From Armigeres subalbatus (lineage: Eukaryota > Arthropoda > Insecta > Diptera > Culicidae): DNA of 64,000 nt. The stretch spans positions 426,025,781 through 426,089,780 of the forward strand of contig NC_085140.1 of NCBI RefSeq assembly GCF_024139115.2, given 5' to 3'. This document shows positions 1 to 9,330 of the stretch, one piece after another; the stretch's first letter is position 1, and each line of letters starts with the position of its first letter. The notes below the pieces were generated by a model, which searched no databases, had not been told where the DNA came from, and saw only the letters and a program-made list of their open reading frames with translations. The translations under genes were made by a program, and so were the position numbers.

Positions 1-175
1 ACCGAACATTTAGGAGCTGGTCAACAGAGGATGCTGTGCAAACGTCGGATAGAGGCCATTTGTACGAGCAACGGATTGGGCCAGGAGGAACTGTTCGGCG
101 AGTAGGAGCTCAGGACTATAGGCTCAGTGTTAGGAGGAGCCAGGACAGTAGCAAGGCGTGCACACTAAGGAGGAC
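1..175 (+). other. Possible internal 3' end of a copia-like element running off the left edge
   Basis: This stretch precedes an LTR-like block that starts at 176. It ends in a purine-rich run (about 167-174) that could be the polypurine tract expected just before a 3' LTR. No retrotransposon protein motif is recognisable in any frame, so the assignment rests on position and the purine run only. An alternative is unrelated unique DNA beside a solo LTR. Confidence 0.3.
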
Positions 176-427
176 TGTTGGAATATCAGGTAGTGTGCGA
201 CGCTTCGCTGTAGATCGAAGATGGATAAGAAGTGGGCGCCGGTTAGTTGTAGTTGCTCTTTGGTATAGATTAAGGAAATTTGTTATGGATTATTGTATAT
301 ACCTATTGTTGAATAAAGAGAACTGCAGCTGCTGGCAGAAGTATCAGTCAGTAGCCTGCCGTGGTGTAGAGAGGGAACTCTAGTATTTGTTGTTCTTCGT
401 GAGGGGGTTTCCTTCTTCTGCCCAACA
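176..427 (+). repeat. LTR of Ty1/copia style, probably the 3' LTR
   Basis: The block opens with TGTTGG and closes with CCAACA, a perfect 6-bp inverted terminus of the form typical of copia LTRs, and it contains an AATAAA near 312. The five bases before it (AGGAC) and after it (AGATG) do not match, so it is not a solo LTR with a target duplication here. RTE-like coding DNA starts immediately after it, so the simplest reading is a copia-like element inserted into an RTE copy, with its 5' LTR and the start of the RTE copy off the window. No other LTR copy is present for confirmation. Confidence 0.5.
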
Positions 428-1210
428 AGATGTCCACTGCGGGACGTCAAAATCGTCATCGGCCATCGGACCGGATAGTCTGCACACCGTATCGAATGAT
501 AACAACCAACGATGCATAAACTTCGCAGCCTCCCGCGGAATGGTAGTCCGAAGCACCTTCTTTCCCCGCAAGAATATCCACAAGGCCACATGGAGATCAC
601 CTAACCAAGAAACGGAAAACCAAATCGACCACGTTCTAAGACTAGACTTAATCGACGGTAAATTCTTCTCCGACATCACGAACGTCCGCACTAACCGCAG
701 TGCGAATATTGAATCCGACCACTACCTCGTTGCAGTTTGCCTGCGCTCAAAACTCTCGACGGTGTACAACACGCGTCGAAGTCGGACGCCGCGGCTTAAC
801 ATTGGGCGGCTGCACATTGGCGGTAGACTAGCCCAAGAATACGCGCAGCAGCTGGAATTGGCACTCCAAACGGAAGAGCAGCTAGGCGCAGCGTCTCTTA
901 AAGATGGCTGGAGAGATATTCGATCCGCCATTGGTAGCACCGCAACCGCTGCAATTGGCACGGTGCCCCCGGATCAGAGAAACGACCGGTATGACGGCGA
1001 ATATGAGCAGTTAGTTTGGGGCACTCCTTAGCCGTGCGGTAAGACGCGCGGCTACAAAGCAAGACCAAGGCAAGGCAAGGTGGATCGATCAGGTAGAAGA
1101 TGACTTGCGGACCCTCCGTAGACTGCGTGGTTGGCGACGTGTAGCCATGAACCGAGCCGAATGGAGAAGACTCTTATATACCGCACAGGCCACTTCGGCC
1201 TTAGTCTGAA
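428..1210 (+). pseudogene. RTE-like retrotransposon remnant (endonuclease part joined to 3' end)
   Basis: Positions 428-1015 translate to an APE-type endonuclease segment that closely matches the copy at 14.5-17.7 kb (shared blocks around the residues IGPDSLHTVSND, NQIDHVL and NIESDHYLV). About 45 bases carrying the GDMNAQVG segment are missing near 457. At 1015 the match stops, a 49-bp SINE head follows, and from about 1070 the extreme 3' end of the RTE resumes (WIDQVEDDLRTLRR) to the terminal TTAGTCTGAA, followed by an A/T-rich tail to about 1228. The whole reverse transcriptase is missing. It cannot encode a working protein. Confidence 0.85.
1019..1067 (+). repeat. SINE head embedded in the RTE remnant
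   Basis: These 49 bases match the first 49 bases of the tRNA-derived SINE at 8687-8977, including the box-A-like region, with about one mismatch. The SINE sequence stops abruptly at AAGACCA and is followed by the RTE 3' end through a short AAGGC-repeated junction. There is no SINE tail and no target duplication, which suggests template switching or deletion rather than simple SINE insertion. Confidence 0.75.
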
Positions 1211-1267
1211 TAAATAAATAATAATAAGCTGATAAGAAAATTATTTTGAGCTTTTTAGTGGAATGTC

Positions 1268-1449
1268 TTCACTTGTCATAAGACGAGTTTATACCATCCC
1301 ATTGAATTCCACCACTTAATTGTATCTTGACAGATACGTATTTCGACCTCAACAGTAAGGCCGTCTTCAGTGTCGAGTCAAGTACGAGACACTGAAGACG
1401 CCCTTACTGTTGAGGTCGAAATACGTATCTGTCAAGATACAATTAAGTG
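1268..1449. mobile_element. Hairpin MITE, left part (right part at 5468-5516)
   Basis: The outer end TTCACTTGTCATAAGACGAG is repeated in inverted orientation ending at 5516. Further in, 1320-1382 and 1383-1445 form a long near-perfect palindrome around the GTCTTCAGTGTC / GACACTGAAGAC core. Without the LTR element at 1450-5467 the two parts join into a continuous ~230-bp foldback unit. No transposase is present. The family is unnamed here. Confidence 0.75.
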
Positions 1450-2491
1450 TGTTACCGATTTCGCAAAAATCGAAACAATAAGCATCCATTAGAGCTCACA
1501 ATTGTTATTTTACGATAAGCTTGATAAATAAATTAAATTAGTATCTGCGAGTAAATTTAAATTAAAATCCTTCTAGAATTGTTAAAAAAAAACCCTAAGT
1601 TTGAACACCGCCTTTATAAAATATAATGCTACTGAGGGGATGATCGATTTCGGAACAATATTAGCTTTTTAGAATTGATAGCCCTATTAGATCTGATGGA
1701 AGAGGACAGATAGCTGATAGATTGGAAAGGGAGAGAGAATGGATCTTTGGAGGCGAATGAGGTTTTGGATAGATGAGTTGGGAAGTATCGTGTGGACAAT
1801 CAGTGGAAGCAGTCGAAAGCTATTGATAACGACGGGACAGCGAGTGGTGATGCGGATAGCCAGGACGTAGCCATGATCTTAGTGCGGTCAATGACCGCGA
1901 GAAAGTGCAAGAAAATCTTGATATGTTTTTCGGCAGCCGCTGTTGTTTAACGCGCCATCCTAATCGGTGCTATGGGCGTGCTATGTCATGACGCCCAGGT
2001 CGGTCAAACTTCCACCGCTATTCAGTCCGCTGTAACAGCCATGCTATTATCGAGGATCCACAAGAGCAGAATTCCCCGCCGACGGCACACATCTCCGCAA
2101 AATCATCGTTGGTTCCGAACGAATGGACCAACACAACGTCATAGTAATCGAACCCCGATTCCAAGGTACGTGTCTATCCCAGCCATCCAAAGAAGGGCCC
2201 CAACATCACCGAACAGCGCTGCAACGAACCCCCTCCCTCTCTTTGTAGCTAAGAACCCGAATAAACTGTTCAAATCAATCTCTCTTATCTCACTTAATCT
2301 TTAAAAAAAAACGAAAGAGCATATGGATGTGGCCTTGTTCGAATATGTGGTAGTTCATCGTTTTCTATAATCGGTAAGTGGTAGTGTTCCAAGAGTTCTC
2401 CCGAGGCCAGTTGCCGACCCTGAGAGAAAGCAGAAGAGGTGAGCTAGCCAAGGTACCTAGACGTACGGACGTCACTAAAGGGATCCTTTCA
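1450..2491 (+). repeat. 5' LTR of the nested non-autonomous element
   Basis: Shared with 4470-5467 over its length, with scattered substitutions and indels (1,042 versus 998 bp), so the insertion is not recent. It begins TGTTACCGATTTCGC and ends GGATCCTTTCA. Open frames of 70-110 codons inside it recur in the other LTR and look like chance. Confidence 0.8.
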
Positions 2492-4469
2492 ATTGGCGAT
2501 CCTCCGTGAAATAAAATATTCCAATCTTCCAATTAGAATATTTTTATCCAGCCTCGGGGAGACTCGAGAACAATAGTCACTTGTCTCGATACAGTCGTTC
2601 TTTATTATACTACATGCATGACCTGTTGGATGACTGTTTGAATCAGGTAACTACAACAGCTCGTTTATCAGTTGAGATTAGAATAAAAAAGTCTTTCAGA
2701 GATTTATTGCCTAACTGAAGCTTCACGGTAGGTTGCTGGCGTCGTGGGCTTAGAAAGTAACAATTTTGCTTTTGTCGTGTGGATGCTCAATTACTGCTTC
2801 ATTCAATAAGTACACGTGCGGTAGAAGTAGCAATGGCTTGTCAAGATAACTCACAGCTGACAATATAACGATCCACTATTCAGCCAATCTTGTTAATTTT
2901 ACAAATATTTTAAATTGATGTTTTATCGGCGGCTAGCGTTGTCGTAGGCTGTGGATGAAGGAATGAAAAGGCTTGAACAAGTTCTGTCTTCCAAGAAAAC
3001 AATTCCTTGTTGCGATCCCTTCACCTATGAATGACTCATTCAATGTTTTGATTAATAATTCCATGAAGATCAAACGCTGTTATCTAGTATTAGTGTAACG
3101 AATTAGGCATAACTCAGCTTTTAATGTCATTCAGTTGCAATGCCCTTGAGCGAGTGGTTATTCTGGGTCTTAGTCTGAGTAACCCTAATGTTAGTATTGA
3201 GCAACACTTATTTTCAGCAAATCGCATAAACTTTCTATTGTATACCAACAACAGGGTTGAATAGATCAAATAATTTTAAAGCTTTAGTAGAATAAACCCA
3301 TTTCTCCGAAAAAATAAATACAACTAGAGTGCTCGTAGAAAGCAATAAATTTTACTATTCGTCAACTCAAATTCATTTAACAGACAGGATAATGATTAAC
3401 TTTTTTGTAACAACAGAATTTAAAATTTTCGTGGGCATAGTATCAAGAGAAATCTTTTATATAGGGTCCAAGAATAGCAAACCATTAGGTAGTTAAAAAC
3501 GAATGTTAACTGTCGAGATTTATCGGTACGAACGATTAATTTTCCGGTGGCTTTTGCATGCCTCTTGGAGTACATCTTTGGTTAAAAATATCTATTAACT
3601 AGTTTCCACTCAATAGTTAATAAAACGAAACTTTCAGGATGATTTCAAATTTTAGACAAATATGCTGTAGTCGTAGAGGGAGAGCTAAATACGAGAATGA
3701 GTGCAGTCAATTGTGATAGAGTAGCACATAATTTTACACAATAAATGATCCTGCACAACATTGAAATCAAAAACGATTCACATCTCTTTTAATGAGATAC
3801 ATTTAGCAGAGCTCCTGTTAAGATACTAGTTTGCAAAGCATGGATGCTCAGCTAGATAAGATTCTAGTTAGGCTCGTACAACGCGGATTCGTGTAACGAG
3901 AAATTATGGAAATAAGGTAGATTTGCCTTCACCATTAGTATGTAGCTCAGTTGACGATAACTTAATGTGTCACGGGCTTAGTGGGCACTTGGCTAATAGA
4001 GGCAGTATTGCCTTTACAACAATGCTCATCAGTTATCCCAGATGACGGTAGTCTATTTAGTCACGGGATTAGTTATTCATAAGTTTAACGATTAGTTCTA
4101 AAAGCTAGTGAGTGTAAGAGTGTAAGTTATGTGAATGGAAAATGGGGCGCGCCCAACAAGTATGTATGTATGCTGAATGAATGGGATTATGCAATTGTTG
4201 TACATTCTTCAATGAAGTTGTAATAAGGAGTATGTAACACGACAAGCTAGAAATGTACGATTATTTTCCGCGAAGCAGCTGAAATGAACCAGTAGGAAGG
4301 GTGAAAATTCTTTGTATAGAGGCTTAACCACTATTCTCAAACTCGATTTCGGTTTAACTATAAGATCCAGTCATTTAATAACCATGCTGTATTGTGATTA
4401 GCTGACATTGGTCGTGGGCATTGACGAAAAATTGCAAAAACAATTTTTCTTCTCCACGGAGGAAATAAT
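2492..4469 (+). other. Internal region of the non-autonomous LTR element, no genes
   Basis: Holds a primer-binding-site-like start at about 2494 and a weakly purine-rich stretch before 4470. No open frame above about 60 codons and no retroviral motif is visible. AT-rich and otherwise featureless. Confidence 0.65.
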
Positions 4470-5467
4470 TGTTACCGATTTCGCAAAAATCGAAACAATA
4501 AGCATCCATTAGAGCTCACAATTGTTATTTTACGATAAGCTTGATAAATAAATTAAATTAGTATCTTCGAGTAAATTTAAATTAAAATCATTCTAAAATT
4601 GTTTTAAAAAAAACTAAGTTTGAACACCGCCTTTATAAAATATAATGCTACAGAGGGGACGATCGAATTCGGAACAAAGCCTTTTAGAATTGACAGCCCA
4701 ACTAGAGGACAGATAGCTGATAGATGGAAAAGGGAAATGGTTTTTTGGAGGCGAATGGGGTTTTACATAGATGAGTTGGGGAGTATCGTGTGGACAATCA
4801 GTGGAAGTAGTCGAAAGCAATTGATAACGACGGGACAATGAGTGGTGATGTGGAATATCCATAGCCAGGACGTAGCTGTGATCTCAGTGCGGTCAATGAC
4901 CGCGAGAAAGTGCAAGAAAATCTTGATATGTTTTTCGGCAGCCGCTGTTGTTTAACGCGCCATCCTAATCGGTGCTATGGGCGTGCTATGTCATGACGCC
5001 CAGGTCGGTCAAACTTCCACCGCTATTCAGTCCACTGCTACAACCCTGGTATTATCAAGGATTCACAAGAGCAGAATTCCCCACCGAAGGCACACATCTC
5101 CGCAAAATCTTCCTTGGTTCCGAACGAATGAACCAACACAACGTCATAGTCATCGAACCCCGATTCCAAGGTACGTGTCTATCCCAGCCATCCAACAAAG
5201 GGCCCCAACATACCCCCCCTCCTCTCTTTGTAGCTAAGAACCCGAATAAACTGTTCAAACCAATCTCTATTATCTCACTTAATCTTTAAACAAAATAGAA
5301 AGAGCATATGAACGTGGCCTTGTTCGAATATGTGGTAGTTCATCGTTTTCTATAATCGGTAAGTGGTAGAGTTCTCCCGAGGCCAGTTGCCGACCCTGAG
5401 AGAAAGCAGAAGAGGTGAGCTAGCCAAGGTACCTAGACGTACGGACGTCACTAAAGGGATCCTTTCA
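4470..5467 (+). repeat. 3' LTR of the nested non-autonomous element
   Basis: Partner of 1450-2491. Followed at 5468 by the target duplication and then by the right arm of the hairpin MITE (to 5516). Confidence 0.8.
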
Positions 5468-5825
5468 AGTGGTGGAATTCAATGGGATGGTATAAACTCG
5501 TCTTATGACAAGTGAATAATAAGCTTTTTCGGGCTTATAAGCGTTAGAAAAAAAACAGTGCCAAGGATTTCAACTGTGTGGACATCAGCTTTGTAATTAG
5601 TTAAGCATCCTATATTCCATTCATTTCCTATTGTATAATTGTATTCCCTAACCTCGACCAAACCGCGAGTCTTTCGGTTCCCCGAAACTAACATTAGAGT
5701 ATAAGAAACATAAAGAATTGTATTGTATTCAAAAACGGCTCCGTAACGCTTTACGGCAAATGAGCCTTCCAAATAAATGATAATGTATTCATGAAGAAAT
5801 ATATCATACTATGTATTATATGTGC

Positions 5826-5851
5826 ATTATAAACTTCTATAAAACAAGTTG
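5826..5851 (+). repeat. 26-bp exact direct repeat (partner 8607-8632)
   Basis: The 26 bases from 5826 recur without mismatch at 8607-8632 in the same orientation, 2.78 kb apart; the core is TATAAACTTCTATAAAACAA. The flanks differ on both sides. It could be a long target duplication or two fragments of one repeat family; neither is proven. Confidence 0.7.
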
Positions 5852-5888
5852 GGGGGAAATGCTTATCTAATCTTCCGGTCAATGTCAT

Positions 5889-6909
5889 CATACCCAAGTA
5901 ACCACTAAGCCGTTAAAAATGACATTAATTCGGTTCTATAGTCGAATTAAAGACATGGTCAACAGTGCTGATAAGATCTATATTGAACTTGAGTGCTGCT
6001 CTAAAGCCGCTTTTGGCGAAATATTCGGCTGATATAGTGCATGCCCCTACTGTTTTCCATGTCTATGCGTAAATGTCAAACTATTTAGACGAGTTGGAAA
6101 ACGAAAAAAAAAAATGAAAGGAAAAATATTTATTTACAATCTGAAGCGTTCTATCTTTTTTCTTCACGTTGGGACTCGATTATTTTTTTGTTAATTGTAT
6201 TAAACTCCGGTCTTGAACTGTGTTTAGTACGATGGATCTGGATTTAGCTGATGGCTGAGTTTGCCATCTGATCCATCTCCGTATACTGAGTGGATACATT
6301 GCTGGGAGGGGTTAATAAACGGAAGATTTCTATCTGCTTTCATGTCAATGGCGAGGAAAGTGCTCAAAAAATATATTCCGTAAACAAATTATTTATTACT
6401 TATCATTGTAAGCCAAACGGAACTTTTCAAATTAAGTTTATTTAAAAGGTGCCTTTCAGCGAGCCTTTCAGGTGGGAATTAATATCAATATTAATAATAA
6501 TTAATATAAATAGAAGAAATCCACACTTCGCGGAACATATGGATCATACATTCTCTATACGAATGTCATCAATAATATTATTCCTGCAGGTTTTCTAAAA
6601 TATATCTGCCCTAATGCGAGTGAAAGAGATAGCTTTTAAAATTATGGGCGTTATTGTTTATGATTTCTTTCAAACGTCATACATGATAGCTCTAAATTGG
6701 AATTTAAGGTTTTCTTATTCGGCTTGTATCCACAGAGCTGATTAGCTTTATATCCAAGCGTTATATACCGATATACGGTTTCTTTTGCTGCTTGTGGTCC
6801 ATACTGCCAATAAGCACTAGAAAAACCTATCTAGAACTTATAAGCACTGAAAAGCTGTTATATGGTACAAATGCGGCTTATTACAGTGCTTAACGGTTAC
6901 CTGGGTATG
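5889..6909. mobile_element. TIR element, about 1.0 kb, non-coding
   Basis: The termini CATACCCAAGTAACC (5889 onward) and GGTTACCTGGGTATG (ending 6909) are imperfect inverted repeats of about 22 bp with three mismatches. No transposase is seen. Similar ends (CCAAGTAA / TTACTTGG) occur at 47388-47681 and TTACCTGGG recurs near 56698, so this is a repeated family. Flanking sequences do not give a clean target duplication. Confidence 0.6.
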
Positions 6910-6933
6910 GTCCAATGCACCGAATGAACACAA

Positions 6934-7036
6934 TGACGTTTGAGACGGGCGCTGTTTACTAAAAATGAACACTTGCATGAACTCGATGAATGAAAAAGTA
7001 TTCATTCTTAGTAAACAGCGCACCGCTCAAACGTCA
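6934..7036. mobile_element. Short palindromic MITE
   Basis: TGACGTTTGAG at the left end and CTCAAACGTCA at the right end are inverted, and the inversion extends inward through GCGCTGTTTACTAA / TTAGTAAACAGCGC, making a ~103-bp near-palindrome. A relative lies at 43168-43265. A further copy of the CGCTCAAACGTCA end at about 7158-7171 suggests nested or tandem members up to about 7205. Confidence 0.7.
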
Positions 7037-8686
7037 ATGATGAACTCGGTGCATAGACTTATGCAGGAGTTCATCGAATTCACTCACCCGACGGATTTTG
7101 ACATTAGAGCGGGTCGTTTTCTCGAACAAAAGTTCATTTTGCGTTCATTATGCGACCCGCTCAAACGTCATAATTTCTTGGGGGAGTTCATTTTGCGTTA
7201 GTCTATAGTGCATATACTCCTGTATATATACGATTGTGATGCATCACCAGTGCTACGATGTGCACGTATTACCTGGCAATCTAACTGCATTGATTGTCTG
7301 CCTTTACAGAATTCTTATAAGATTCCGTTGAAATATCACAAATGATGGTAATTGTTTGTGGCAAGGGAAAGAAAAGTGCAGTGGGTATCGGGCAAGTTCC
7401 CCCTGGCGGTGCTAAAATGATAAGCGGGAACAATACCTAATTCTATTTAAATCTTTTAGTATCATTAGTGATTAGCACGCGTTATTATTTTATGTGGGGG
7501 CACGCATGGAACATATTTTTCAACGCGGGTGTCAGGCGGCTGACCCATGCTCGACCAAAATAGTAAAATTTAGCTAGAATATTTTAATTTTGTTTGATTG
7601 TTTTTTATTTTATTTTTATTTTTGCCATCAAATGATTAGGAGCTTATTTTCAGCATCACATAACATTGCCTATGAGTGGCAGAGGCGGCTGTGCTCGGGG
7701 CGGCAGTATGGTGAAAGCAGTTTCGGGACAGTTAGGTTTCAGTTTTCATACTTAAGAGAATATCTAGAATAATATTATATTTTGATGAGCCAACCTCCAT
7801 TTTTAAATCACGAGCTTTATTTAGTAGCATAGGTTATCAGTACTCGTAATATACTTAATTCGGTGGGCACGCTTGGAAGTGTAAAATTGAATTGATTAAT
7901 TTTAATTCAGTTTAATTATTTTAATCTTTCTACGTCAAATGGTTAGGTATTTGTTCCCCCACCCCTCCTGCTCCCTCCTTTTCTATTTTATGTTTCCAAA
8001 CTTAAAGCAACGTGATCATGCTAATCCCAAACTGCACATACCTCTATCATATCAATCTACATAGCTTTTTCGACAATCATCAAAAAACGGATTTTAATCA
8101 TTTCCCTTCTACTATTAGTATAAATCATCTGAAAAGTTTCTAAGCTATAACAAACTCTATCGTAGCGATCCCGAACTGTCTGAACATCTATCATGTACAT
8201 AAACACAACCGTTTCTATCTCTACAAACAATTCTCTAATAAATAGGTTCCATAGCACTCGCTAGAGCCGGAAGCGGTCAACAAGCCGCTCCACATTCTCC
8301 TCCTCTATCTTCTATTCTCTCACAAGTTTAATACCCTGAAACTGAACTGTGGTCTGAAGCAGAGGACGGGACGTACGAGCCTACCACTTAGTGGATGGAG
8401 AGGTCCGTTATGATAAAGGGTCTATCACAAGCCTTGGATAACCTGGAATAAGTTTTCCACGAGTAGAGTTCACACTGATTTCATGAGTTCGTAACAGTCA
8501 CGTTGAAAATTTAAGCCAGCAGTGTAAACGTATTGCCTAGTGAGTGTCATAGAACGTAGATTGACCCCTGCCCGGGGATGCGTTGAATATAATAAGAATA
8601 ACAAGAATTATAAACTTCTATAAAACAAGTTGTGTTACTTGGGAAGGGGTGCAAATCGTCGTCTTTTGGTAGTATTTTTTTTTTAG
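7037..8686. other. Gene-free AT-rich spacer
   Basis: Contains the probable continuation of the short MITE to about 7205 and the right copy of the 26-bp direct repeat (8607-8632). No open frame has codon structure or a recognisable domain, and no RNA gene is seen. Pyrimidine-rich patches (8280-8330) and a T/A-rich run before 8687 are the only other features. Confidence 0.5.
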
Positions 8687-8977
8687 GGGCCCTCCTTAGC
8701 CGTGCGGTAAGACGCGCGGCTACAAAGCAAGACCATGCTGAGGGTGGCTGGGTTCGATTCCCGGTGCCGGTCTAGGCAATTTTCGGATTGGAAATTGTCT
8801 CGACTTCCCTGGGCATAAAAGTATCATCGTGCTAGCCTCATGATATACGAATGCAAAAATGGTAACCTGGCTTAGAAACCTCGCAGTTAATAACTGTGGA
8901 AGTGCTTAATGAACACTAAGCTGCGAGGCGGCTCTGTCCCAGAGTGGGGATGTAATGCCAATAAGAAGAAGAAGAAG
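8687..8977 (+). mobile_element. tRNA-derived SINE, full-length
   Basis: Starts with a tRNA-like head: box A near TTAGCCGTGCGG and box B GGTTCGATTCC at about 8751. A tRNA-unrelated body follows, ending in (AAG)n/(GAA)n repeats. Other copies: 13926-14211 (minus), 18104-18316 (plus, 5'-truncated) and a 49-bp piece at 1019-1067. A resemblance to the Aedes Feilai family is recalled but not verified. No clear target duplication is seen here. Confidence 0.8.
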
Positions 8978-9330
8978 GTCACCTTAGAAGTCTTGTAGTT
9001 TCGAAAAAAAGGGTGTTGGATGTCATCAACAAGCATAAGGATTGTGGCCCGTGCTTTAACATTTCCTGCCAATTCAAGGCGGAATTTGCTTCTATCCATA
9101 CCGGAAACGGTGACGTTTAAATGGAAGAATATTTTGTCAAAAAATATGTTTATTGTTAGCTTTTGCTTAGCGCATAGTGCATTTTTGTTTAACACAGTCA
9201 TATTCTTCCACTGGCAAATGTGACAGAACCAGCAAGAAAATGTTAAGAAGATTTATATAAGCAAGTAAGCCTAATTAGATGCGCTTCAGGCGAGCAAACT
9301 TGGCTGTACAGACATCAAAAAAGGTCCGTA
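8978..9330. other. 3' flank of ZNF-A
   Basis: Downstream of the ZNF-A stop codon on its strand and adjoining the SINE. No further exon is seen and no canonical AATAAA on the minus strand is obvious close to the stop. It presumably holds the ZNF-A 3' UTR. Confidence 0.45.

Larger units (their letters stand above)
1450..5467 (+). mobile_element. Non-autonomous LTR retrotransposon nested in the hairpin MITE
   Basis: Two direct repeats (1450-2491 and 4470-5467, TG...CA ends) flank 1,978 bp with no recognisable gag or pol in any frame. The insertion duplicated AGTG (or AAGTG): 1446-1449 on the left and 5468-5471 on the right, and removing the element restores the MITE arm. Just inside the left LTR, a stretch beginning TGGCGATCCT at 2494 is placed as a primer-binding site should be; those ten bases would pair with a tRNA ending AGGATCGCCA (an arginine tRNA is suggested from memory, unverified). 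The absence of coding capacity points to a LARD-like derivative moved in trans. Confidence 0.8.

Noticed and set aside
176..427. Solo LTR with its own target duplication
   Set aside because: Flanking pentamers AGGAC and AGATG do not match.
1972..2304. 110-codon frame (and its partner at 4972-5289) as a gene
   Set aside because: Lies inside both LTRs of the non-autonomous element, differs by frameshifts between the copies, and has no domain.
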